Shown here: in pieces, positions 50,886 to 58,014 of the stretch
Layout: each line of letters begins with the position of its first letter
Numbering within the stretch: the stretch's first letter is position 1
Origin: Thermodesulforhabdaceae bacterium
GTDB taxonomy: Bacteria > Desulfobacterota > Syntrophobacteria > Syntrophobacterales > Thermodesulforhabdaceae
Direction: 5' to 3'
Assembly: GCA_037482015.1 (NCBI GenBank)
Contig: JBBFKT010000003.1
Coordinates: forward strand, 116,645 to 180,644
DNA: 64,000 nucleotides
Notes under the pieces: generated by a model
Databases searched by the model: none
The model's input: only the letters and a program-made list of their open reading frames with translations
Told to the model about the DNA's origin: nothing
Made by a program: the position numbers and the translations under genes

Positions 50886-53102
50886 ATGGAAAAGAAAATC
50901 GGTTTTTACGTTTGTGCTGGTTGCGGTATAGGCGAAGCAATTGATGTTAATGCTCTTACAGAGCTGGCAAAAAGTGAGTTTCAGGTAGAGATATGCCGCA
51001 GTCATGAATGCCTGTGCCAGCCTGAAGGAGTTGACATTATAAAGGCCGACATCGAGAAAGAAGGTGTAAATACCATCGTTGTAGCGGCATGTTCTCCCAG
51101 AGTTATGTATGACATCTTTGATTTTGGCATAGACAAGGTTGTTGAGCGAGTGAATTTGAGAGAGCAAGTGGTGTGGTCTCACCCCGCTGGCGACGAAGAC
51201 ACTCAAATGATGGCAGAAGATCAAGTTCGTATGGGCATCACAAAGGCCAAAGAGGTAGAACCTCCGGATCCATTTACAGCCGAAAATATGAGCACAAGAA
51301 TCCTTGTTGTTGGCGGTGGTCTTGCGGGTATGACTGCAGCAAAAGAAGCTGCAAAAGCCGGTTATGAAGTGGTGCTGGTTGAAAAAGATGCATCTCTTGG
51401 TGGCTATCTTAAAACCGTTTATAAACTTCCTCCCGAAAATTCTCCATACGAAGTTCCAGAAGAAAACCCAATTGATAAGCTCATTCAGGAAGTAACTCAA
51501 GAAAACCGCATAAAGGTTTATACGTCTAGTTCTGTAGCATCGATTGCGGGAGGTCCATGCCTTTTTGACGTAAAGATTTCTCAAAACGGGTCGGAAGCCA
51601 CAGAGCGAGTTGGTGCGATAGTGCTTGCTACGGGAGCCATTCCTTACGATGCTACCAAGTTAGACAACCTTGGCTATGGAAAATATCCTGATGTAGTGAC
51701 GATGGTCCAGATTGAAGAGATGTTCAAATCCGGCGAAGTGAAGCGACCATCTAACGGAGAACCCATAACAAGTGTTGCCTTTGTGCTTTGCGCCGGATCG
51801 CGAGATCCTAACCACCTTCCCTACTGTTCTTCTTCATGCTGTGTGGAAGCACTAAAACAGGCGGCTTACTTCAAGGAAGCTAATCCTGATACTACGGTTT
51901 ACATCTTCTACAAAGATATGCGAACTCCTGGAAACTATGAACTCTTTTACAAAAAGCTTCAGAAGGATGGGGTTTTCTTCGTGCGAGGCAACGTAACATC
52001 TGTTGACGATGACGGTTCTGGCAACCTTGTTGTCTCGGCGGAAGATGTGCTTACGAGAGCTCCCATCATGTCCGAAAGCGTGGAGCTTGTAGTTTTGGCA
52101 ACAGGTATGGTGCCAACGACAGCTTTAGGAGAACCCTATCGGGCACCTCAAGCTGGACAGGAAGGAGAAGTGGAAATTCCAGCGGACGCTATTCTTGTAT
52201 CCAACATTCTCAACCTGCAATACCGTCAGGGTCCTGAAGTGCCGGCATTGAAATACGGCTTCCCTGATTCTCACTTCATCTGCTTCCCCTATGAGTCTAG
52301 AAGAACCGGTATTTATCCTGCTGGATCGGTAAGAGCTCCAATGGATTATGCTCGAACTGTAGATGATGCCACTGGTGCAGCATTAAAAGCCATTCAGTGT
52401 GTTGAATTAACATCCAAGGGTATGGCTGTTCATCCCAGAGCTGGCGACATGAGCTATCCGCAGTTTTTCATGCAGAGGTGCACTCAGTGCAAGCGATGCA
52501 CCGAAGAATGTCCTTTTGGAGCTATCAACGAGGATGAAAAGGCGAATCCACTTCCCAACCCAACTCGATGCCGCCGATGCGGTGTTTGTATGGGAGCCTG
52601 CCCGGAACGTATTATTTCGTTCAGAAACTACTCTGTTGGAATGATCGGCAACATGATCAAAGCCATCAATGTTCCGGACGAATACGAAGAAAAGCCTCGC
52701 ATTCTCGTGCTTGCCTGCGAAAACGATGCATACCCCGCTTTCGACATGGCGGGATTAAGGCGTATCCAGTACAATTCCTGGGTGCGTATTATTCCGTTGC
52801 GATGCCTGGGTTCAATGAACATCATCTGGATTGCAGATGCTCTCTCTAAAGGCATAGATGGCATTATCCTGCTTGGATGCCGTCATGGCGACGATTATCA
52901 GTGTCATTTCATCAAAGGAAGCGAGCTTGCTAACATCCGTATGTCCAAAATTAAGGAAACTCTCGATCGACTAGCTCTGGAATCCGATCGAGTAAGAGTT
53001 GAGGAAGTTTCCATCACGGACTACCATCGACTTCCTCAAATTCTTGATAGCTTTGCGGAACGGCTTGCCGAACTTGGACCCAATCCATACAAAGGCTTCT
53101 AG
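50886..53102 (+). CDS. qmoB: Qmo subunit B (HdrA-like flavoprotein with MvhD-like C-terminus)
   Basis: 738 residues. N-terminal GFYVCAGCGIGEAID domain, FAD-binding ILVVGGGLAGMTAAKEAAKA near residue 140, and FVLCAGSRDPNHLPYCSSSCC. Two ferredoxin-type clusters (CTQCKRCTEECPFGAI and CRRCGVCMGACPERII) precede a C-terminal MvhD-like domain (LACENDAYPAFDMAGL, LLGCRHGDDYQCHFIKGS). In methanogens MvhD links hydrogenase to HdrA, so this tail is an electron-transfer docking module. GGAGG lies six bases before ATG. It is followed by a HdrCB fusion rather than by qmoC. Confidence 0.95.
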   Translation: MEKKIGFYVCAGCGIGEAIDVNALTELAKSEFQVEICRSHECLCQPEGVDIIKADIEKEGVNTIVVAACSPRVMYDIFDFGIDKVVERVNLREQVVWSHPAGDEDTQMMAEDQVRMGITKAKEVEPPDPFTAENMSTRILVVGGGLAGMTAAKEAAKAGYEVVLVEKDASLGGYLKTVYKLPPENSPYEVPEENPIDKLIQEVTQENRIKVYTSSSVASIAGGPCLFDVKISQNGSEATERVGAIVLATGAIPYDATKLDNLGYGKYPDVVTMVQIEEMFKSGEVKRPSNGEPITSVAFVLCAGSRDPNHLPYCSSSCCVEALKQAAYFKEANPDTTVYIFYKDMRTPGNYELFYKKLQKDGVFFVRGNVTSVDDDGSGNLVVSAEDVLTRAPIMSESVELVVLATGMVPTTALGEPYRAPQAGQEGEVEIPADAILVSNILNLQYRQGPEVPALKYGFPDSHFICFPYESRRTGIYPAGSVRAPMDYARTVDDATGAALKAIQCVELTSKGMAVHPRAGDMSYPQFFMQRCTQCKRCTEECPFGAINEDEKANPLPNPTRCRRCGVCMGACPERIISFRNYSVGMIGNMIKAINVPDEYEEKPRILVLACENDAYPAFDMAGLRRIQYNSWVRIIPLRCLGSMNIIWIADALSKGIDGIILLGCRHGDDYQCHFIKGSELANIRMSKIKETLDRLALESDRVRVEEVSITDYHRLPQILDSFAERLAELGPNPYKGF

Positions 53103-53125
53103 CAAGCAGGAAGGAGATGAAGAAG

Positions 53126-54289
53126 ATGGAACCGAAATATGTTTCTCGAGAGATGAGAGATTACATCATCGAGATGGGCGCCGAAACAATAAGCTGGTGC
53201 ATGCAGTGTGGACTTTGCACGGCGCTATGCCCCTGGCGACTTGTTCCAGGCGAAACCAGTGAGAAATTCAGTATCCGATACATGCTTCGCTTAGGACAGA
53301 TGGGCATGGAAGGTTTCGAAGATGAAACCGTGCTCTTTGCCTGTTCAACTTGCGGGATGTGTGTGAAAAACTGTCCTAGAGGCGTGAAAATCATCGACAA
53401 TGTTAGAGCAATGCGAGCAAGCATTGTTGGTGGCGGAGTTGTTCCGGCAAATCTAAGACCAATACTTGGGAGTGCTCACGCTAACGGCAATCCCTGGGCG
53501 GGACCCAGAGAAAAAAGGACCGCATGGCAAGAAGGGCTTGATGTGCCAAAGTTTGGTCCTGATACGGAGTATTTTCTCTTTGTGTGCTGCCATTCCTGTT
53601 ACGACCCAAGAAGCACCAAGATAGCAAAAAGTATCGTAAAACTCCTTAAAGCTGCTGGCGTAAGCTTTGGAGTTATCGGAGAAGAAGAATCCTGCTGTGG
53701 TGAAAGCATGAGAAAGCTCGGAGATGAAGAACTCTTCCAGAAACTCGCTCAGTCCAACATCGAACTTTTCAACCAAAAAGGCGTAAAGAAAATTATCACC
53801 ACATCTCCCCACTGTTATTGGACCTTTACCCAGGAGTATCCAGCTTTCGGCGGAGAGTGGGAAGTCATTCACTACACTCAGTTACTTGCAAAGCTCGTTG
53901 AAGAAGGAAAGTTGAAATTCTCTAAGGAAGCATCCAAGAAGAAAATCGCTTATCATGATCCATGTTACTTGGGACGTCACAGCAATGTTTATGATGAACC
54001 AAGGAAGCTTTTAGCATCTGTCCCAGGTGTAGAACTAATCGAACTCGATCGCTCTCGTGAACTTAGTCTTTGCTGTGCCGGAGGTGGAGGTCGTATCTGG
54101 GCAGAAGTTCCTATGGGCGAGCGTTTCGGTGAATTAAGAATAACCGATGCAGCCGAAAAAGCCGCCGCAATGTTAACAACATCCTGTCCTTATTGCATGA
54201 ACATGCTAACGGACGCATGCACCAGTCTAAACAAACAGGAAAGTTTGGAAATCACCGAACTTTCAGAAGTTCTAGCTGAGGCTCTGTAA
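53126..54289 (+). CDS. soluble HdrC-HdrB fusion (HdrD-like) in the place of qmoC
   Basis: 387 residues. Two [4Fe-4S] motifs form the HdrC part: C25-x2-C28-x2-C31-x3-C35 (CMQCGLCTALCP) and C73-x2-C76-x2-C79-x3-C83. Next come two CCG (CX5CCG-type) domains as in HdrB: FVCCHSCYD ... SCCGESM ... SPHCYW and HDPCYLGRHSNVYDEP ... LCCAGGGGR ... SCPYCMNM. No membrane segment is present, whereas true QmoC carries a cytochrome-b-like membrane domain. Start ATG 53126 is chosen because AAGGAG abuts the earlier ATG 53117. The gene is 23 bases after qmoB. Some Gram-positive sulfate reducers also have hdrBC instead of qmoC. Confidence 0.93.
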   Translation: MEPKYVSREMRDYIIEMGAETISWCMQCGLCTALCPWRLVPGETSEKFSIRYMLRLGQMGMEGFEDETVLFACSTCGMCVKNCPRGVKIIDNVRAMRASIVGGGVVPANLRPILGSAHANGNPWAGPREKRTAWQEGLDVPKFGPDTEYFLFVCCHSCYDPRSTKIAKSIVKLLKAAGVSFGVIGEEESCCGESMRKLGDEELFQKLAQSNIELFNQKGVKKIITTSPHCYWTFTQEYPAFGGEWEVIHYTQLLAKLVEEGKLKFSKEASKKKIAYHDPCYLGRHSNVYDEPRKLLASVPGVELIELDRSRELSLCCAGGGGRIWAEVPMGERFGELRITDAAEKAAAMLTTSCPYCMNMLTDACTSLNKQESLEITELSEVLAEAL

Positions 54290-54297
54290 TCTGCTTC

Positions 54298-54327
54298 TGC
54301 CGCCGTTTCCACCATGGGACGGCGGCA
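54298..54327 (+). other. intercistronic stem-loop after the HdrCB gene
   Basis: TGCCGCCGT (54298-54306) pairs perfectly with ACGGCGGCA (54319-54327). The following bases are AAAAACT, so it is not a standard terminator. It could protect the 3' end of the qmoAB-hdrCB message and lower expression of the genes behind it. Confidence 0.55.
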
Positions 54328-54353
54328 AAAACTAAATAAAGGGAGGTAAAAAC

Positions 54354-54626
54354 TTGGCGGTTTACGTAGATTTTGAAGAGCTAAAGAGCCGTGACGAACC
54401 CTTTTTCCTTGTTTTTCGGGAAAAGGAAGAACTGGTTATGGAGCCAAGATGTTCCTGCGGGGAAGTCCTTGAAGAAAGCTTTGTTTGTATAAAGTGCGGA
54501 AAAGCCTGTGATATCTCTTGCTTTGTATGCAAAACAGCCGATGTTGCTTCGGTTGCAGAAAAACTTATAAGAGGCAATCCAGAATTTCGACACTTTAAGC
54601 TGTATCTTTTAAGGGGAGGTCTATGA
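54354..54626 (+). CDS. small cysteine-rich protein, unknown function
   Basis: 90 residues from a TTG start with GGGAGG seven bases upstream; no earlier ATG is available. The centre is a run of paired cysteines: CSCGEVLEESFVCIKCGKAC then ISCFVC, giving eight Cys that could form a zinc ribbon or Fe-S site. N- and C-termini are short and mixed. The stop overlaps the start of the next gene (ATGA), so it is translationally coupled to the YkgJ-type genes and transcribed with the qmo genes. I do not recognise a family. Confidence 0.75.
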   Translation: MAVYVDFEELKSRDEPFFLVFREKEELVMEPRCSCGEVLEESFVCIKCGKACDISCFVCKTADVASVAEKLIRGNPEFRHFKLYLLRGGL

Positions 54627-55342
54627 GCGAAACAATTAATAACGCTGAAGTATTGACGGAAGAAAGCCGTATCTGCTTTGCCTGTAATGAAAATCTTCCA
54701 TGTTTTACTCAATGCTGTCGAGATGTTAACATTTACCTCACTCCATACGATGTTCTAAGATTGAGAAAAGCTCTCGGAATGGGCTCATCAGAGTTTCTTA
54801 ATCGTTACACTCGTTCCTTTCTTGCAAAAATAACTCATATCCCGGTCGTTCAGCTCATTATGGATCCACAAACTCTTGCCTGCCCCTTCGTAACATCCTC
54901 GGGATGTAAAGTTTATAACGACCGTCCCTGGTCATGCCGAATGTATCCTCTGGACATCGATGTTAAGCACCCAGGCTGTTACAAGCTTATAAGATCATCA
55001 GAAAAATGCCTTGGACTTAAAGAAAAAGACGAATGGACGGTAGCGGAGTGGCTCACATCTCAGGGAATTAATCCTTACAAGGAAATGGAAGCCCTTTACC
55101 AATCCGTTATGCCACCCCAATTTTCTCCAGGATCCAAGATGGACGCTGGACTTGGAAAGCTTCTCTTTCTTGCTTACGATCTAGATACATTTAAAGAAAT
55201 GATTCAACACCCATCCTTCAGGAAATTCCACGGCGTAGACGAAGAAAGCTATCAACAGGCTATGGAAGATGAAGAAAAACTTCTCATGCTGGCTTTTTCT
55301 TACATAAGAACTCAACTTCAAGAACTCTTTAACGTAATGTGA
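54623..55342 (+). CDS. YkgJ-family cysteine-cluster protein (first copy)
   Basis: 239 residues. The YkgJ-type (zinc/iron-chelating, CxxxCxxCC) motif appears as ICFACNENLPCFTQCCRDVNI and the later ACPFVTSSGCKVYNDRPWSCRMYPLDID, giving a conserved eight-Cys set. Proteins of this family are annotated as metal or Fe-S binding, but no reaction is assigned. AGGGGAGG precedes ATG. A related second copy follows after 31 bases. The position behind qmoAB-hdrCB suggests a role in maturing, repairing or extending that electron-transfer system; this is inference. Confidence 0.88.
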   Translation: MSETINNAEVLTEESRICFACNENLPCFTQCCRDVNIYLTPYDVLRLRKALGMGSSEFLNRYTRSFLAKITHIPVVQLIMDPQTLACPFVTSSGCKVYNDRPWSCRMYPLDIDVKHPGCYKLIRSSEKCLGLKEKDEWTVAEWLTSQGINPYKEMEALYQSVMPPQFSPGSKMDAGLGKLLFLAYDLDTFKEMIQHPSFRKFHGVDEESYQQAMEDEEKLLMLAFSYIRTQLQELFNVM

Positions 55343-55373
55343 CAGCAAAAAACGCTGCACAAAGGGGAAAGCG

Positions 55374-56135
55374 TTGACATACGTAAAAGAAGATATTCTT
55401 CCCGAACATCTGGTGCCAATAAAAGAAGATGAAAAATTTTTCTTTGCATGCCATCCGAATATTTCCTGCTTTGGAGAATGTTGCCGTAAACTTCGACTTA
55501 TGCTCACGCCCTATGATGTTGTAAAGCTCAGAGAAAAACTGGGGCTATCTTCCAGAGAGTTTATAGATCGTTTTACAACGATGGAATTTCGTCCTCCATC
55601 TTACGCACCCATACTTTTTCTAAAAATGTCAGAAGTAGATGATCAAATTTGTCCTTTTTTGTCCCCAGAGGGATGTTCCGTTTACAGTCATCGTCCTTCT
55701 GCCTGCAGAATTTATCCCGTTGCTCGCGCAACGCGTTACCATGGAATTCACGGAATATTGCTGGAATCGTTCTTTTTGGTAAAGGAGGCTCACTGCCGCG
55801 GTTTTGAAGAAAATGTTGAATGGAATGTTGGAGAATGGCTAAAAGATCAAGGGTTAGAAGAATATCACAGATTGAATGATGAGTGGATGAGGACCCTGAT
55901 GAGTCCCAGGCTTAAGAAAGGGCTTACGGGACACCAACAGGAACTTTTTTATATGGCAACTTATGAGCTCGATATGTTTCGCCGAATTGTTTCTTCGCAG
56001 AAGTTTCGAGCCAATTTTGAAGTTGGAAATGTTCTGGAAGGCGATGATAGAACTCTGCTTGAATTTGGCTTAAAGTGGCTTGCCTTTTCCCTTAATGGGG
56101 AAAATTCATCGGTTGTTAGAAAGGCACAAAAATGA
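55374..56135 (+). CDS. YkgJ-family cysteine-cluster protein (second copy)
   Basis: 253 residues from a TTG start with AGGGG six bases upstream. It is a paralogue of the preceding gene with the same motifs: FFACHPNISCFGECCRKLRLMLTPYD, ICPFLSPEGCSVYSHRPSACRIYPV (shown in two parts of the protein) and the helix VKLREKLGLSSREFIDR. The pair probably arose by tandem duplication and diverged well apart. The stop overlaps the next gene (ATGA). Confidence 0.88.
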   Translation: MTYVKEDILPEHLVPIKEDEKFFFACHPNISCFGECCRKLRLMLTPYDVVKLREKLGLSSREFIDRFTTMEFRPPSYAPILFLKMSEVDDQICPFLSPEGCSVYSHRPSACRIYPVARATRYHGIHGILLESFFLVKEAHCRGFEENVEWNVGEWLKDQGLEEYHRLNDEWMRTLMSPRLKKGLTGHQQELFYMATYELDMFRRIVSSQKFRANFEVGNVLEGDDRTLLEFGLKWLAFSLNGENSSVVRKAQK

Positions 56136-57319
56136 AAGCGGAAGTGCTCGTCGTTGGTGGAGGCATTATAGGGCTTACCATAGCCAGAGAACTCCTGAAT
56201 AGAGGTTACGAGGAAGTCGTTGTTATAGAAAAAGAAAAGACCCTGGGCGCTCATGCTTCAGGGCGTAATAGCGGTGTGCTTCATGCGGGAGTTTATTACA
56301 CACCGGAAAGCCTTAAAGCTCAATCCTGTCTTCGAGGCAACCAGCTTCTGAAAGAATATTGCCGTTCCAAAGGGATACCCTTAAAGGAAACAGGCAAAGT
56401 TATTGTAGCGAGTAGTGAACATGATCTGGTTTGTCTGGAAGAACTATTCAAAAGAGCTGTGGCAAATGGCGCAAAGGTTAAGTGGATAAGTGATCGCGAA
56501 TTAACCGAAATAGAGCCGGCGGCGAGAACAATCGAAAAAGCAATTTATGTTCAAGAAACGGCTTCAGTTGACCCAAAAGAGGTTCTTAAGGCTCTACATA
56601 AAGATCTTGAAACTTCAAAAAAAGTAAAAATTCTCTTTGGATGTGCGTTCAAAAACTTAAAAGGATCTTCGATAGCTGTAACTTCCCAGGGAGAAATCCG
56701 GTTTGAACGATTTATTAACTCTGCCGGGGCTTTTTCCGATAAAGTGGCACATTGTTTCGGTCTGGCTAAAAACTATCAACTGGTCCCTTTTAAAGGCATT
56801 TATTGGAAAGTTAGACAGAACCATCCTCTATCGAAAATCATCAGAGGACACATTTATCCAGCTCCGGATCTTCGTTATCCTTTCCTTGGCGTTCATTTTT
56901 CTAAAAACGTGTATGGTGAAGTTTTTGTGGGACCAACGGCAATTCCAGCTCTGGGAAGAGAGCATTACGGAAAACTTCGGGGAATTGACAGTGAAGCTCC
57001 GCTAATATTAGCCAGAAATGCTACACTTTTTATAAAAGATCCTTCTTTCCGAAAAATGGCTTTACGAGAACCGCTGAAGTATCTCCGTCCCTTCTTCTAT
57101 AGAGACGCTGAACGTCTTGTCAAAGGACTCACACAAGATGCTCTTGTGCCATCATCTAAAGCAGGCATACGCCCTCAGCTTATCGATCTTCACCAGAAGA
57201 AACTCATTATGGATTTCGTTGTGATCCAGGATGGAGATTCTCTCCACGTTTTGAACCCAATTTCCCCAGCGTTCACAGCTTCTATGGATCTAGCGAAAAA
57301 AATTGTGTCCATGTGGTAA
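56132..57319 (+). CDS. lhgO: L-2-hydroxyglutarate oxidase/dehydrogenase-like FAD protein
   Basis: 395 residues. FAD-binding opening VLVVGGGIIGLTIARELLNRG, then SGRNSGVLHAGVYYTPES, which is characteristic of LhgO (YgaF), and VPFKGIYWKV, PFLGVHFSK and a C-terminal HVLNPISPAFTASM. LhgO oxidises L-2-hydroxyglutarate and feeds electrons to the quinone pool in E. coli. In an anaerobe a dehydrogenase role is more likely than an oxidase. It closes the qmo operon with a four-base overlap to the second YkgJ gene. Confidence 0.9.
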   Translation: MKAEVLVVGGGIIGLTIARELLNRGYEEVVVIEKEKTLGAHASGRNSGVLHAGVYYTPESLKAQSCLRGNQLLKEYCRSKGIPLKETGKVIVASSEHDLVCLEELFKRAVANGAKVKWISDRELTEIEPAARTIEKAIYVQETASVDPKEVLKALHKDLETSKKVKILFGCAFKNLKGSSIAVTSQGEIRFERFINSAGAFSDKVAHCFGLAKNYQLVPFKGIYWKVRQNHPLSKIIRGHIYPAPDLRYPFLGVHFSKNVYGEVFVGPTAIPALGREHYGKLRGIDSEAPLILARNATLFIKDPSFRKMALREPLKYLRPFFYRDAERLVKGLTQDALVPSSKAGIRPQLIDLHQKKLIMDFVVIQDGDSLHVLNPISPAFTASMDLAKKIVSMW

Positions 57320-57346
57320 AAAATCTTCCGATGGATCAAAAAAAGC

Positions 57347-57374
57347 TTGCACTTTGCCAGATAAAGTGTATAGT
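57347..57374 (+). promoter_or_regulatory. probable sigma-70 promoter of the cold-shock gene
   Basis: TTGCAC (57347-57352), 16 bases, TATAGT (57369-57374). Both boxes are good. Transcription from it would give a leader of roughly 240 bases before the csp ATG. Confidence 0.65.
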
Positions 57375-57450
57375 CGGGGTGAATTTAGATTTTAAGATAA
57401 AGGAATTTGATGTTTTTAGATGGTCAACAAAGTAAAATAACAAAGGAAGG

Positions 57451-57484
57451 AAGCGAGCCTGCGGTGTGCAGGATCGCTTTTTTT
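57451..57484 (+). terminator. intrinsic terminator inside the cold-shock leader
   Basis: AAGCGA-CCTGC pairs with GCAGG-TCGCTT around a GGTGT loop with one internal G-A mismatch, followed by seven T. It lies between the csp promoter and gene, so it either attenuates the csp transcript or ends a small RNA of about 100 bases. Confidence 0.75.
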
Positions 57485-57495
57485 GTGTGTGGTGA

Positions 57496-57578
57496 GTTGG
57501 AAGGAAGAAATCCGGAAGGGATGAAGAAAGCCTGGGTCCGGTTGAGCGTGGTAGTTCCCGGGAGGCTATCCTTCCAAC
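57496..57578 (+). ncRNA. candidate structured leader RNA upstream of csp
   Basis: An 83-base domain closed by a perfect 10-bp helix GTTGGAAGGA (57496-57505) / TCCTTCCAAC (57569-57578). Inside, CCGGA (57512-57516) pairs with TCCGG (57537-57541), and a CCCGGG-containing segment could form a further or competing stem. It ends 41 bases before the csp ATG. No known riboswitch is recognised; long leaders that refold with temperature are known for cspA-type genes. Confidence 0.5.
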
Positions 57579-57619
57579 GAAGTAAAGTTGGTTCAGCTTT
57601 TTAAGGAGGTAGGAGTACC

Positions 57620-57832
57620 ATGGCTGAAGGAAGAGTTAAGTGGTTCAATGAGAAAAAAGGTTATGGGTTTATTGAAACCGAGACCCAGGGTGATGTGTTT
57701 GTGCATTACACTGCGATCGAAGGCAAGGGTTTCAGAACGCTCCATGATGGAGATCGAGTGAGCTTTGAAATAGAACAGAGCTCTAAGGGACCTCAAGCCG
57801 TTCGCGTAAGGCGGTTGAACGGAAACAAATAA
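57620..57832 (+). CDS. cspA: cold-shock-domain protein
   Basis: 70 residues, a single cold-shock domain. RNP1 is KGYGFIE and RNP2 is VFVHYTAIE, with the conserved [15 protein letters not shown] opening. It binds single-stranded RNA/DNA as an RNA chaperone. AAGGAGGT precedes ATG, a very strong ribosome site. The long structured leader and the flanking terminator suggest post-transcriptional control. Single-gene transcript. Confidence 0.97.
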   Translation: MAEGRVKWFNEKKGYGFIETETQGDVFVHYTAIEGKGFRTLHDGDRVSFEIEQSSKGPQAVRVRRLNGNK

Positions 57833-57860
57833 TCCGCTTCTAAGAATCACTAGTTAACAA

Positions 57861-57892
57861 AAAACCCAGAGCTTAACCGCTCTGGGTTTTTT
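57861..57892 (+). terminator. intrinsic terminator of csp
   Basis: AAAACCCAGAGC (57861-57872) pairs perfectly with GCTCTGGGTTTT (57879-57890) over a TTAACC loop, followed by more T. Confidence 0.95.
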
Positions 57893-58014
57893 GTTTGTCG
57901 CAACTTACAAAAGGAAACAGTGGCATATTTTATCCGGTTGATATAAACTCCGACTCGGCAAATGAGACAGGTCATTTTGAAAACTTCTAACGGGTTGGCA
58001 AATTAGGTTAGGAT

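Noticed and set aside
53117-53125. Three-codon longer start for the HdrCB gene
   Set aside because: The AAGGAG ribosome site abuts that ATG directly; ATG 53126 has proper spacing.
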